A stretch of DNA of 64,000 bases from Bdellovibrionia bacterium (GTDB lineage: Bacteria; Bdellovibrionota; Bdellovibrionia; Bdellovibrionales; JAGQZY01): positions 381,758 through 445,757 of the forward strand of contig JAUICP010000003.1 of NCBI GenBank assembly GCA_030427805.1, in the 5' to 3' direction. Each line of letters begins with the position of its first letter. Position 1 is the first letter of the stretch. The position numbers were made by a program, and so were the translations under genes. This document shows positions 35,960 through 45,019 of this stretch, one piece after another. The notes beneath the pieces were generated by a model that saw only the letters and a list, made by a program, of their open reading frames with translations, was not told the DNA's origin and made no database searches.

Positions 35960-35972
35960 TCATCAGCTTCAT
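35948..35972 (+). terminator. Hairpin at the end of the TonB operon
   Basis: ATGAAGCTG (35948-35956) and CAGCTTCAT (35964-35972) pair perfectly with a 7-base loop that holds the stop codon. There is no T-run, so it may protect the 3' end rather than terminate. Confidence 0.4.
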
Positions 35973-36166
35973 CAACCTCTTGAGATATTCTGACTGATAA
36001 TTCTGTATCAAATTGAAACTGACGGGCTCAAATTCAAATGGGCTGCTCCCGCATAAACCATTAGTATTATTGATCATTTCAAATGTTAAGAAGTCTTGAT
36101 AGCTCAACTATTGGGTCTTCGCGCCGCTTTTTGTAAACTAAGAGTGTTCAAAACTAGAGGTTTATT

Positions 36167-37378
36167 ATGCGGAACGTTTGCTCAAAAAATATGAATTCTC
36201 TTCTCTTTTTCTCAGGGCATTTTTTTAAGTCCTTGTTTCTTAATCTTATTTTACTTCTCTTTGCTCTCAGTGTGATTGGCTGTAGTGCGCAGCCAACTGA
36301 TGATGTCGAAGATGTTCTCGAGCAAATTCCTGGCGGTGTGAATCCCGCTGGTCCTTCTAACCCCGGCAACGATGATTCAAGCCCTGCCCCTGCAGAGCCT
36401 CCTGTAATTAGCTATAAGTTTTTCTACGATGAGGACTCAGACTCTTGTGTTAACGCAAAAGGCGAAACGGGCTATAACTCGGAACTGGGTGAGTGCTCTA
36501 ACCTCGAAGGATTAAGTCTTTCTGCCGAGGATTTTAAAGCACGCAACTTTCGAGGAGCTAATTTTAAAGGGGCCCTTCTTGAGGGAATCGACTTTTCAGA
36601 GGCCGATCTTTCGGGGGCCGACTTCAGTAACTCTGTTCTTGATGAAATTAGCTTGTTTTCTGCCAACCTTGAGAAAACCAAATTTAATTTGGCAGTGATT
36701 CACAACAGTGATCTGAGTCTCGTTAAGATTCTCGAGCTCCTTAAACTCAAGGGTATTAAACTCGGCAAACGCAATCGCCTCCCTAAACTCAATGTGATTA
36801 TCGAGGATGTCGTTAGCCTCCCTCACATCGAAGAACCCATCACAGAAATGGATTTTTTAGAAAATGATATTCGCGCCATTCACCGCGAAGTCGTTTCTAT
36901 TTCCGAAGAGAAAGAAAAGATTGAAAATGCCATTGCGGTGACCAAAGAAAAGCGCAATGAAGTCCGCAATGAAGTGGTCGCTTACAGAGATGCAATCAAA
37001 GCCAATCGAACTGAATACAAAGCCATTCGAGAGCAATTTGTTGAAGCAAGAGGACTTCGCAAGATTATTGCCCGCGACCTAAGAAAAGCCGACAGTGCCG
37101 ATCTCGAACTTGTAGAGGCCCTCAATCAACGCTTAAATGAAGCCAAAACAATTGAAAATGAGCTTAAGTCAAAAATGAATGTTCTCAATTTTGATAAAAA
37201 TGAACTCAAGGCCGAGCAAAAGCTAAAAAGTGCCGAACAGAAGGCCCTACAAGCTGACATTAAGGCCCTTAACCTTGAGCGCAAGGCGAAGATAAAAGAA
37301 CTCAAGCCCCTGCTAAAAAGCGAAAAGCTTCTTGCTCGGGACCTGAGAAAGCTCGCTGCTAAAATGGCTCGAAATTAA
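36167..37378 (+). CDS. Lipoprotein with pentapeptide repeats and coiled coil
   Basis: 403 residues. Lipobox VIGC (C39); ATG at 36191 could also be the start. A Pro/Gly/Asn linker follows, then about eight pentapeptide-repeat units at about 122-170 (FRGANFKGALLEGIDFSEAD, LSGADF). The C-terminal half (about 225-403) is a Lys/Glu-rich coiled coil with alternating basic and acidic blocks. Pentapeptide repeats fold as a right-handed square helix; the coil may span outwards or bind another protein. AGAGG before the ATG. No operon partner. Confidence 0.7.
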   Translation: MRNVCSKNMNSLLFFSGHFFKSLFLNLILLLFALSVIGCSAQPTDDVEDVLEQIPGGVNPAGPSNPGNDDSSPAPAEPPVISYKFFYDEDSDSCVNAKGETGYNSELGECSNLEGLSLSAEDFKARNFRGANFKGALLEGIDFSEADLSGADFSNSVLDEISLFSANLEKTKFNLAVIHNSDLSLVKILELLKLKGIKLGKRNRLPKLNVIIEDVVSLPHIEEPITEMDFLENDIRAIHREVVSISEEKEKIENAIAVTKEKRNEVRNEVVAYRDAIKANRTEYKAIREQFVEARGLRKIIARDLRKADSADLELVEALNQRLNEAKTIENELKSKMNVLNFDKNELKAEQKLKSAEQKALQADIKALNLERKAKIKELKPLLKSEKLLARDLRKLAAKMARN

Positions 37379-37440
37379 GATTCCCACCCTAAACTATTAA
37401 AATTACAGGTTTTTATCATAGGTCTCCCGAAAAAGAATGA

Positions 37441-37469
37441 TTGACATGGAGACCCTATTTCAGTATTTA
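37441..37469 (+). promoter_or_regulatory. Sigma-70-type promoter of the tRNA gene
   Basis: A perfect -35 TTGACA (37441-37446), a 17-base spacer and TATTTA (37464-37469) end 13 bases before the mature tRNA. A GGTCTCC/GGAGACC inverted repeat (37421-37427, 37448-37454) flanks the -35. Confidence 0.6.
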
Positions 37470-37482
37470 TCTTCATTCACGT

Positions 37483-37559
37483 GGCGAGGTAGCTCAGCTG
37501 GTTAGAGCACCGGAATCATAATCCGGGTGTCGGGGGTTCAAGTCCCTCTCTCGCTACCA
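37483..37559 (+). tRNA. tRNA-Met (CAU), elongator type
   Basis: 77 nt with CCA encoded. The acceptor GGCGAGG pairs with TCTCGCT with wobbles at both ends; the D arm is GCTCAGCTGGTTAGAGC; the anticodon stem CCGGA/TCCGG closes loop ATCATAA with anticodon CAT at 37517-37519; the T arm is GGGGG-TTCAAGT-CCCTC. It lacks the 1-72 mismatch and GGG/CCC anticodon stem of initiator tRNA. A CAU anticodon can also be tRNA-Ile2; the A5-U68 and G4-C69 pairs look less like that class. Confidence 0.92.
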
Positions 37560-37599
37560 TTTTTTATCTAAGTAATCATACAAACTCACAGTTGATCCC

Positions 37600-37839
37600 A
37601 TGAAACTAGTAACCTTTATCGTCTTCGCCTTATTACTTAGCTTCTTCCCGTCACGTTCAGAATACGCCCACGCCAAGCAATATTGGGATTGCGAAATATT
37701 CGTAGAGGGTGTTGGAGTCTTTAGTGGTTATGGCCTTACAGAAGATGAGGCCTATGACGATGCTCTGAACCACTGTTACGAGGCTGGATTACCGACTCAT
37801 CCTAATATTTGCTTTAATTCGCGATTCCAGTGTTACTGA
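37600..37839 (+). CDS. Small secreted four-cysteine protein
   Basis: 79 residues with a signal peptide (about 1-25, AHA). The mature 54 residues hold four cysteines (C31, C59, C71, C78) that could form two disulfides, and a LTEDEAYDDALNHC helix. This WxC ... eA...Al..C pattern is common in small secreted proteins of unknown role. The gene starts 41 bases after the tRNA and may be read through from it. No Shine-Dalgarno is obvious. Confidence 0.6.
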   Translation: MKLVTFIVFALLLSFFPSRSEYAHAKQYWDCEIFVEGVGVFSGYGLTEDEAYDDALNHCYEAGLPTHPNICFNSRFQCY

Positions 37840-37890
37840 GCTTGAGAAGCTCCAATTTTTAGTCAGAGCCTCATTTCTTTGCCAATAGTC

Positions 37891-40788
37891 TTATAAGAAA
37901 TAACTCTCGCAAAGGGGTCTGACGAGTAGAGGCCGTAGGTCACGTCCTTCTATTCCTTCGTCTCGCATTAATTCGATAGCCGCTCCTCCAGTAACGACAC
38001 TCGATGGAGTGACGACGTAGGGGTGGGCCGCCCGAGTCCCATGTACAAAACGAACAAGGCCCTCTGATTGATGGAGTCTTGAGTTGGCAAAGCGCTCAGG
38101 CTTAACGATGACAGGAGAAGCCTCGCCTCTATTTTGATTGGCCCTGTTTTCGAAACTCTGTCGCATTTGAGCCACCCATGCATCGTCCTTATCAACTTCA
38201 CCATTGGGCACTTCAACCAGTGGTAGAAGCTCAGCCGTTAATTCTCCCTCTTCATTGCCAAGCATATAAGGAAGAACATTTGTTTGCACTTCGAGTACGA
38301 AGACTTTCTTTTGCTCTCTTAACTTATGGGCCGTACGCCTCGCTAAAACAAATCCTCCTGATTTTGCGACGAGCGGGAACTGAGCAAACCAGTAGGGAAT
38401 AGTCCCTTCAGGAAAAAGATTAAAAACAGTCCGTCCCTCAGTTTCCCCCATCCTCGCTAGGGCCTTTTTCATCCACGAACGATCTTCAATAAAGAAGGTA
38501 TTTGGATCGGTATTCTTTCTTACAAAGAAATGGGGATAGACAACCTTCATCGTCAAAAACATGGTTTCTCTGGCTTCGAGCTGCTTCGCTAGCTCGTCGA
38601 GAACTTTAGCATCAAGAGGGGCATAGTCGTGATTTGCGACAACAATAACCACGGCATCATCCGGGAGCGATCGCTTTATTTCTTCTACCGGAATCCCTGT
38701 AAAGTGGGCAGGCTTTCCGGTTCTACTGATGTCTGCGTAGGTCAGTCGGTTTCTAACGAAGTCAGTTAAAGGTTGGTTTTTAATACACAGCTTCGTGATA
38801 TAAGTACAAAGGTTCCCGAAAATTCGAGCTTTTGCCGGAAACTGATCGAGGATTTCTTGAATAACAGGCATGTGCACTAATGTTCCAGCATTCAAGTCAG
38901 CAATCGTGCGCCTTATGGTCGCAAGGGGCCTTCTCAGCTTACGTCTTCGGCTATCGAGATTATTCGATATTTCAATCATGGCTTTAAAGTTCTGGTGCAG
39001 AGACCGCGACAAATTAGACTCTAGTTGTGACATTTTAACGGCTGCTTTCGCCTTATCATCACTCGCTTCAATCTTTAGGAACTCTTGGCTGTAGCGATTT
39101 ATGGCTTGGCTCACCTTTTGACTAAAAATCTCTAAGTATTCGCTCATCGAAGTTCTAATAGAGTTCTTAATGTCATCTGGCAAATTCGAATTTTCTACCA
39201 TGGGAAGAAACGTATTGTTAACCCGATGAAAAACAGCATCTCTCAGGCTAACAAGCCTTTGGATATAGTCCATTTCTCTGGGAGCATCTATAACAATAGG
39301 GCTCAGATCTACACCGGGATTGTCAGTTGACGTTTTTAATCTAAGAGTTCCTGCCTGGGACCAATCATGTCCCAAAGCACTCAGCCTCTCTCTGTGGGTT
39401 CGATTCACTTGATCAATATCTGCAAGCCTCAAAGCCTGGAGAACCTTTTCTTCTTTCTGCTGCTTAGGCTTGATAAAACTTCTTTCTTCGGCAAGAAATT
39501 CCTGGGGAATTTGAGAATTAATAGAGCGACTCGCAACAAGGCTCTGCAAGGTATCCTCATAAACCGATTCAAGCCGACTTAGCTCCTCTTCGTCACTAGA
39601 GCTGCCAATAATTTCTCTGCGAAGTTCGCCCAGAAACTGTAAATGAGTAGGAGTATCAAACTCGCTGAACCCATTACTCCTTAGTTGGTAGAGTTTAAAG
39701 GCCAGTCTCTGTACCTTTTGAATTAATCGTTGTTTTCTTCCTTCTAGCTGGAGATCCCCTTCAGAAACCTCATTTTGAAATGGGAACTGATTGGAGCTAA
39801 ACATTTGAATTTTTTCATCCAGATCCGCCTCCCATGTGCTGAGCTCAGTACCCAATCCCATTTGCTCAGAAAAGCTCACAAACTCACCTTCCATTAAAAG
39901 ATCAGCAAGGTTCATTGCTAAAACCTCGTAGGTCGCGAATGAAGACTGGGGCGTCATAATTACATTCATTTCTCCCACAGCTTCCGGTGAGGTATTAAGG
40001 GCTAACTCCTCTCCAAGAGTTGTAAAATCTGATGGCCCAATAAAATCCAGGGTCGGCAATCCGGCATTTATAAGAGGACCATTGATAGCAGATCTGATAA
40101 TTCCTTGGGACTTTTTGGCCTCACCAGTCGCTGCACCCAGTGCAACATCAAAAAGATGTTCTGAATTTTTAAATTGCTGAACAAAAGATAAAGTTGAGTC
40201 CTCAGAGGTTTGCAAGGCATAGGAGTTACGGGCCGCCCAACTATAAAACCAATCTAAATCATATCGTTGCGAAAGTGCTGCGACGAAAGCAATTCTCTTA
40301 GTCAGTGCTCGAACAAGTTGTTCTTTAGTCGCAATACGATTCTCAGAACTGATATCCTGTAGTGAAACTCTCGGGAACCCTAGTATTCCATTGAATACTT
40401 GGTGAGCCGCAAAGAAAAACTTGAAGTCTTCTGATCGGAGGTTCTCTCTTGGGAGTATGAGCTTCGCTTGATCAGTCAACAAGTGAACCTTTGGCAAATA
40501 CAGATCAATAAGAGTTTGTGGAGAGAAATCTTGTCCATAAAAATTGAACGGAATCCCCTTCCCTTCAGCAATATTCATCGCTTCTAAAATTTCGAGCTCG
40601 GTTTGACTGTAATCATCTGTAGAAGAAATGAGACTTGCGCCCGAAAAGACATCGGTCGCTGTTAGTTCTGATTGGGCATGAGAAACAGCGGTAAAGCTCA
40701 ACACAAATGCAATTTTAAAAATCAGAGTTTTTTTAGCGAATAGCAATCGATGCACGAGAGTACGTACTACAAGAATGGGAGTGGACAC
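37891..40788 (-). CDS. Exported protein with C-terminal PlsC-like acyltransferase domain
   Basis: 965 residues from GTG 40788, which has AAGGAAGG five bases upstream; an in-frame TTG 21 bases earlier is weaker. A signal peptide or membrane anchor covers about 15-38 (SHA-Q). About 40-680 is a helical region of no known family. The last 270 residues resemble 1-acylglycerol-3-phosphate acyltransferases: NHDYAPLD at 719-726 for the NH-x4-D motif (here with five residues between H720 and D726) and FPEGT near 792-796. Typical PlsC works at the cytoplasmic face; the signal sequence puts this domain in the periplasm unless the anchor is not cleaved. Substrate unknown. Monocistronic. Confidence 0.65.
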   Translation of the reverse strand: MSTPILVVRTLVHRLLFAKKTLIFKIAFVLSFTAVSHAQSELTATDVFSGASLISSTDDYSQTELEILEAMNIAEGKGIPFNFYGQDFSPQTLIDLYLPKVHLLTDQAKLILPRENLRSEDFKFFFAAHQVFNGILGFPRVSLQDISSENRIATKEQLVRALTKRIAFVAALSQRYDLDWFYSWAARNSYALQTSEDSTLSFVQQFKNSEHLFDVALGAATGEAKKSQGIIRSAINGPLINAGLPTLDFIGPSDFTTLGEELALNTSPEAVGEMNVIMTPQSSFATYEVLAMNLADLLMEGEFVSFSEQMGLGTELSTWEADLDEKIQMFSSNQFPFQNEVSEGDLQLEGRKQRLIQKVQRLAFKLYQLRSNGFSEFDTPTHLQFLGELRREIIGSSSDEEELSRLESVYEDTLQSLVASRSINSQIPQEFLAEERSFIKPKQQKEEKVLQALRLADIDQVNRTHRERLSALGHDWSQAGTLRLKTSTDNPGVDLSPIVIDAPREMDYIQRLVSLRDAVFHRVNNTFLPMVENSNLPDDIKNSIRTSMSEYLEIFSQKVSQAINRYSQEFLKIEASDDKAKAAVKMSQLESNLSRSLHQNFKAMIEISNNLDSRRRKLRRPLATIRRTIADLNAGTLVHMPVIQEILDQFPAKARIFGNLCTYITKLCIKNQPLTDFVRNRLTYADISRTGKPAHFTGIPVEEIKRSLPDDAVVIVVANHDYAPLDAKVLDELAKQLEARETMFLTMKVVYPHFFVRKNTDPNTFFIEDRSWMKKALARMGETEGRTVFNLFPEGTIPYWFAQFPLVAKSGGFVLARRTAHKLREQKKVFVLEVQTNVLPYMLGNEEGELTAELLPLVEVPNGEVDKDDAWVAQMRQSFENRANQNRGEASPVIVKPERFANSRLHQSEGLVRFVHGTRAAHPYVVTPSSVVTGGAAIELMRDEGIEGRDLRPLLVRPLCESYFL

Positions 40789-41030
40789 CGTAACCTTCCT
40801 TACTTTCAAACACTGCTCAAAGACGTTAACCCCTCGTCTTTACTCCGTATCCACTCGAAAATTCGTTCGTGACGCACTGTATCTTATTCATACTGATAAG
40901 TCCAGAAAAACCTGCATCGGCGTCTTAAGGATCTTTCGCAGACCCGCCAGTTAATCATGGGAAAGCTAGATTATGAATTTATTTTCATGATCTGCATGAG
41001 TAGGTCATAATAGGGGCAAAAGGATTGATC

Positions 41031-41558
41031 TTGATATACCTTCTCGCTGGCCTCGCCGCTCTTCTATTGGTGTGGATTATCTTGTACTTCAACAAGATGG
41101 TCCGGCTCAGTAATCACCTCAGTGAAGCCCATAGCAATATCGACGTTCAACTTAAAAAGAGAATGGACTTGATTCCTAACCTCGTTGAAATTGCCAAAAG
41201 CTATGGTGTCTATGAAAAGACAACTCTTGAAGAAGTCGTCAAGCTTCGCTCCGGCGAAGGTGACCAAGAACAAACCGAGCGCCTCGTGTCTAAAGGGCTT
41301 AAAAGTTTGCTCGTTCTGGTTGAAGACTACCCAGATATCAAAGCAGACGAAGTCTATAATAATTTGTTTAAGCAACTGGTTGAAGTCGAAGAGGCTATTC
41401 AACTCACGAGGCGCTATTACAATGGCACTGTTAGAGAATTTAATATTGCCAAAGAAGTCTTCCCCAATGTTCTTCTCGCAGGACTATTCGGATACACACA
41501 GAGGCATTACCTCGAATTTGAAACAGCCACCGAAAAAATCAACTTTAGTGAAAAATAA
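41031..41558 (+). CDS. LemA family protein
   Basis: About 175 residues. N-terminal membrane helix (2-20), then a helical bundle with the LemA pattern RLSNHLSEAHSNIDVQLKKR in its usual place followed by DLIPNLVEIAKSY. TTG at 41031 is preferred to TTG at 41025 because AAGGA lies six bases upstream of the former. It precedes a DUF2207 gene by 18 bases; LemA and DUF2207 proteins are often encoded together, but their role is poorly known. Confidence 0.88.
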   Translation: MIYLLAGLAALLLVWIILYFNKMVRLSNHLSEAHSNIDVQLKKRMDLIPNLVEIAKSYGVYEKTTLEEVVKLRSGEGDQEQTERLVSKGLKSLLVLVEDYPDIKADEVYNNLFKQLVEVEEAIQLTRRYYNGTVREFNIAKEVFPNVLLAGLFGYTQRHYLEFETATEKINFSEK

Positions 41559-41576
41559 CAGAGAAGGAATATCGAC

Positions 41577-43571
41577 GTGACTATTCTCCCTAGAACCTTC
41601 CACCCCTTATCGATCTTGATCGGTTTTGTTTTTCTCCTCCTTTCGGCCCAATGGACTCTCGCTGCGGAATCGATTGAATCCTTTGATGTTGACATTTTCG
41701 TCGGCTCCGATCGCTCTATTCGTGTCGAAGAGACCATAAGAGTTAAAGCAGAACGAAGAAATATAAAACGGGGAATCTACAGAGAAATCCCCATGTTTTA
41801 TCGAAGAAATGATGGCTCCACTCGATTTATTAAATTCAATGTTATCGACGTTAAAAAAGACGGTGGTTACGTCTCCTGGTTTCTCGATGGCTCTGGCGGA
41901 ACATTGAAAATTTATGTTGGTGATCGCTACCGAGAGCTCGACCCTGGTTATTACGAGTACACGATTATCTATGAAGTAAAAGACTATATCTCTGACTACC
42001 AAGAAAAAGAACGAATTTACTGGAATGTGACCGGTAACTATTGGCAGTTCTACATTAAAAAGGCGAGTGTTCGAGTCCATTTTCCGCAAGTGATTACCGC
42101 TGAATCCATCCACTTTGTAGCAGGCTTTACGGGTCTCTACGGCGCCAATGAAGAGGACTCAGAGTATCGGCTCACTGAGTCTGGAGAGCTCGAACTCTTC
42201 ACCACCAGGGAGCTGAATCCTCGAGAAGGACTCACGCTCTCAATGACTTTTGATAAAAACCTGCTCACCCCAAGCGACAATGAAATACAAAAATACGCTG
42301 GTCTCTCTACCGACTACTTTCTGCGCTACTTCTATGCTCTTTGCATTGCGCTCGCCTTTGCCCTGATATGTTTTGCGATATGGTTTACAGTCGGTGTCGA
42401 TTACGCCGGAGACACCATCATTCCTCGGTTTGAACCACCTAAAGGAGTTTCTCCTGGGGCCGCTCGAATGATTCATCAAATGAAGTATGATCCCGTTTGC
42501 TTGACGGCGAACATTCTCAATCTTGCCGCCAAAAAATATCTCCATCTAAAACTAGATGGCAGCACCTACGAAGTCGAGTCTCGCCCCGCTTCTTCTGAGC
42601 AAACATTCGAAGGCCCCGACGAGAGCAATCTCTTTAACAAGCTATTTATGTCTAGTGATAAACTCAGATTCTCAAATGCCGTTCATTCAAAAATATCAGG
42701 TATTCTGAATAGCCATCGAAAAGCCGTCACCAAGGTCGTCAACGCAAACTACGTGGTACAAAATGGGTTTTTTAGGGCAATCGCCAATTTTCTTTACCTT
42801 TTGACCCTACTGGGAATGTCGCAATTTCTACCCTTTACTTCTATGGCTAATTTTTCGATTGCCATCGCCTCTTATTTTTTAATTTCGATACCACTCAGCC
42901 AAAAACTGCCTGGGGCCCTTTTGTCGGATCGATCCAATTATTTTACGACTCTTTCAGCCTCGGGAGTCAGCTTCTTTTATTTTGGCTTTATCTATGTCTT
43001 GGCGACCATACAGTTCACTGGAGACGTTTCATCAGTTTCGGTATTCTCCTGGGCATTTTCCTGGGCCACTCAAGAATTCATTCTTGTGTTTCTACTGGTC
43101 AGTATTCTCAACATCGTGCAAATTAGCTTCAGCGTACTTGTCAAAAGACGAACGCCTGCTGGCTACAAACAATTTCTACATATCGAGGGTCTTCGCATGT
43201 ACCTGAGCTACGCTGACAATGGTGAAATTAAGAATATCTCCCCCCCCGAAATGAGCGATGAACACTTCGAAAAACTCCTTCCCTACGCCGTGGCCCTTGG
43301 CTGTGAAAACACTTGGACCCAGAGGTTTGAAAATCATTTATTGAAATCAAGTCGAAGTGGCGACACCAGTTCCCACTATCCGCGCTGGTATAATAGCTCT
43401 TTCGCCGATGACTCGAGAAGCTTCTCTAGTTTTGCAGCGGCGGGAGGTATGGCTGCAGCGATGACCTCGCAAATTTCAAGTTCCGCTGTGGATCCGAGTA
43501 GTTCTTCGGGCGGCGGCGGTGGTGGCTTCTCCGGCGGCGGCGGGGGAGGCGGCGGGGGCGGCGGCTGGTAA
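41577..43571 (+). CDS. DUF2207 membrane protein
   Basis: 664 residues. Signal peptide about 10-30, then a periplasmic beta-rich DUF2207 domain (about 32-240; IKRGIYREIPMFY, RIYWNVTGNYWQFYI). A membrane helix follows near 247-270, a cytoplasmic segment, and two further hydrophobic hairpins near 400-440 and 460-510. The C-terminus is a Ser/Gly tail of nearly pure glycine ending in W, typical of this family. That tail explains the G/C-only run at 43504-43568. GTG start with AAGGA upstream. Operon with LemA. Confidence 0.85.
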   Translation: MTILPRTFHPLSILIGFVFLLLSAQWTLAAESIESFDVDIFVGSDRSIRVEETIRVKAERRNIKRGIYREIPMFYRRNDGSTRFIKFNVIDVKKDGGYVSWFLDGSGGTLKIYVGDRYRELDPGYYEYTIIYEVKDYISDYQEKERIYWNVTGNYWQFYIKKASVRVHFPQVITAESIHFVAGFTGLYGANEEDSEYRLTESGELELFTTRELNPREGLTLSMTFDKNLLTPSDNEIQKYAGLSTDYFLRYFYALCIALAFALICFAIWFTVGVDYAGDTIIPRFEPPKGVSPGAARMIHQMKYDPVCLTANILNLAAKKYLHLKLDGSTYEVESRPASSEQTFEGPDESNLFNKLFMSSDKLRFSNAVHSKISGILNSHRKAVTKVVNANYVVQNGFFRAIANFLYLLTLLGMSQFLPFTSMANFSIAIASYFLISIPLSQKLPGALLSDRSNYFTTLSASGVSFFYFGFIYVLATIQFTGDVSSVSVFSWAFSWATQEFILVFLLVSILNIVQISFSVLVKRRTPAGYKQFLHIEGLRMYLSYADNGEIKNISPPEMSDEHFEKLLPYAVALGCENTWTQRFENHLLKSSRSGDTSSHYPRWYNSSFADDSRSFSSFAAAGGMAAAMTSQISSSAVDPSSSSGGGGGGFSGGGGGGGGGGGW

Positions 43572-43647
43572 AGGTCCGAGAGAGTTATTTTACCAAACTC
43601 GTCAAAACTTCTTGAACTTCCCTTCACAATGGACTTTAAAGCCATTT

Positions 43648-44469
43648 ATGGGCCAATTAACTGCAGAACAAAGTCTCTCTCATATTGAAATTCTCATTCA
43701 ATCAAAAAGCCTGTCTGAGTTTCTAGAGCGATTTATCGATTCAAAAAAGCAATCCCGACCGGGCTTTTCAATGCGGTCCTTTGCCAGTAAACTCGGATAC
43801 AATTCCCCTTCCCTGCTCTCTGATATCGTTAATGGCAAACGAAAGGCTTCTGAGGATTTTTTAGATCGCTTGAGTCAGTATCTCAGTCTCAACTCACTGG
43901 AGAGTCGATATCTAAAAAACCTGGTTAAGATTCAAAATCTTTCGGATCAAGAGGAGATGAGAGAGACACTGGTGGAAAACAATAAGTGTATTAGGGAAGT
44001 CCTACTTGGCCCCATCGTTTTACACGAAAACTTAGAACCCCTGGATCTATTGTTTATTGAACACCTTCGGCAAAACCAAAGAGTGAGTGAAAAGGATTTT
44101 TATTTTTTCTGGAACGATCTCTTTACAACTGATGAATGCAGACAACGAGTTGAAAAACTGCAAAATCTAAAAATTATCGAGATCGAAAAGCAGCAAATCA
44201 CATTTTTAAAGCTTCCCAAGCGATTTAGTTTTCAAGGAAAAGACTTTAAGTCCCTTCTAGATGTCCTTTCGCAGCTCATCGATCGAGATCAAATTAAAAG
44301 CAACTCGATCCTGGTGAGTTCGCTCTCATCTGAAGACTTTAAATTGGCCGAAAACTACCTAATGACGGCCTATAACCAAATCGCCATGTTGGCACAGGCC
44401 TCCGAAGAAAAGAAAACTGCTGAAGACGCAAAAATCAGGGTTTTCAGCAGTCATTACTTTAGCCTTTAA
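43648..44469 (+). CDS. TIGR02147-family protein with HTH (DUF4423-type)
   Basis: 273 residues from ATG 43648; upstream sequence in the same frame is only the Gly-tail DNA of the previous gene read in another frame. The N-terminal helix-turn-helix is at about 42-66 (SFASKLGYNSPSLLSDIVNGKRK), then FLDRLSQYLSLNSLESRYLKNLV, the order seen in TIGR02147/DUF4423 proteins. These are abundant in Fibrobacter and Bdellovibrio-like bacteria. Probably a DNA-binding regulator; targets unknown. Its stop overlaps the stop of the converging gene. Confidence 0.75.
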   Translation: MGQLTAEQSLSHIEILIQSKSLSEFLERFIDSKKQSRPGFSMRSFASKLGYNSPSLLSDIVNGKRKASEDFLDRLSQYLSLNSLESRYLKNLVKIQNLSDQEEMRETLVENNKCIREVLLGPIVLHENLEPLDLLFIEHLRQNQRVSEKDFYFFWNDLFTTDECRQRVEKLQNLKIIEIEKQQITFLKLPKRFSFQGKDFKSLLDVLSQLIDRDQIKSNSILVSSLSSEDFKLAENYLMTAYNQIAMLAQASEEKKTAEDAKIRVFSSHYFSL

Positions 44470-44870
44470 AGCGCTTGCTCAAGAGTCGATTGAATAGAAT
44501 CTGTACGCGTACTCACAGCATGCTCATTAGAGTAACCCGTGTCGATTTCAAGAACTCCGTTTGCAAACTTAGCTGTGTAGCAGTCACTTCGTCCTTCTAC
44601 GTTTTTAATTTCAATTTTCTTCAACGCCTCTTTAAGGGCCTCGGCTCCCATATCGTCCTGTGTAATGCTACTAAGAGCCTTTACCAGGGGAGTAAAATAA
44701 ATGGCCGGTAAGGCTTCGGTGTAGCGATGACCTTGGTTGTCCACTGCCAAAGATTCCCAATTGATTTCGATGGGCACATCAGTTTTTAAAGCCGCTTTCA
44801 GCTCTGTTTCAATTCCCGGGTAAATATTGTCTTGAAAGTCTTTGATAGCACGTTTTTCAGCTAGTCCCAT
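44466..44870 (-). CDS. Conserved-looking small cytosolic protein, unknown
   Basis: 134 residues, no signal peptide or membrane helix. Mixed alpha/beta composition: an N-terminal amphipathic helix (RAIKDFQDNIYPGIETELKAAL), then VPIEINWESL, an alpha segment, and a beta hairpin near 95-115 (CYTAKFANGVLEIDTGY). Strong AAGGAG before ATG 44870. Family not recognised. It stands between a converging regulator gene and the terminator of the large lipoprotein operon. Confidence 0.6.
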   Translation of the reverse strand: MGLAEKRAIKDFQDNIYPGIETELKAALKTDVPIEINWESLAVDNQGHRYTEALPAIYFTPLVKALSSITQDDMGAEALKEALKKIEIKNVEGRSDCYTAKFANGVLEIDTGYSNEHAVSTRTDSIQSTLEQAL

Positions 44871-44963
44871 GATTTCTCCTTCTAGGTGAATTTATAAAAT
44901 ACCTGTAGGTTGAAATTCTAAAAGACAATTTCCGCCAAGCAACAAGCTTTTGTACCTATGAAA

Positions 44964-45003
44964 AGTCCTGGGCCTTTCGCTGTCCGCAGACGCGAACAGG
45001 ACT
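44964..45003. terminator. Two-stem terminator of the metzincin operon
   Basis: AGTCCTG (44964-44970) pairs with CAGGACT (44997-45003). A second inner stem, TTCGC/GCGAA, lies in between. On the minus strand the hairpin is followed by TTTTC, 20 bases after the last stop; on the plus strand by CACTTTT. Confidence 0.7.
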
Positions 45004-45019
45004 CACTTTTAGACGAGGC

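Noticed and set aside
37483-37559. tRNA-Ile2 (lysidine-modified CAU) or initiator tRNA
   Set aside because: No GGG/CCC anticodon stem or 1-72 mismatch of an initiator; acceptor pairs 4-69 and 5-68 are not the C-G pairs preferred by TilS. Not fully excluded.
43504-43568. Nearly pure G/C tract as a repeat or origin-like element
   Set aside because: It is the glycine-codon tail of the DUF2207 protein, typical for that family. The Ala/Gly N-terminal extension it would give the next gene is likewise an artefact.
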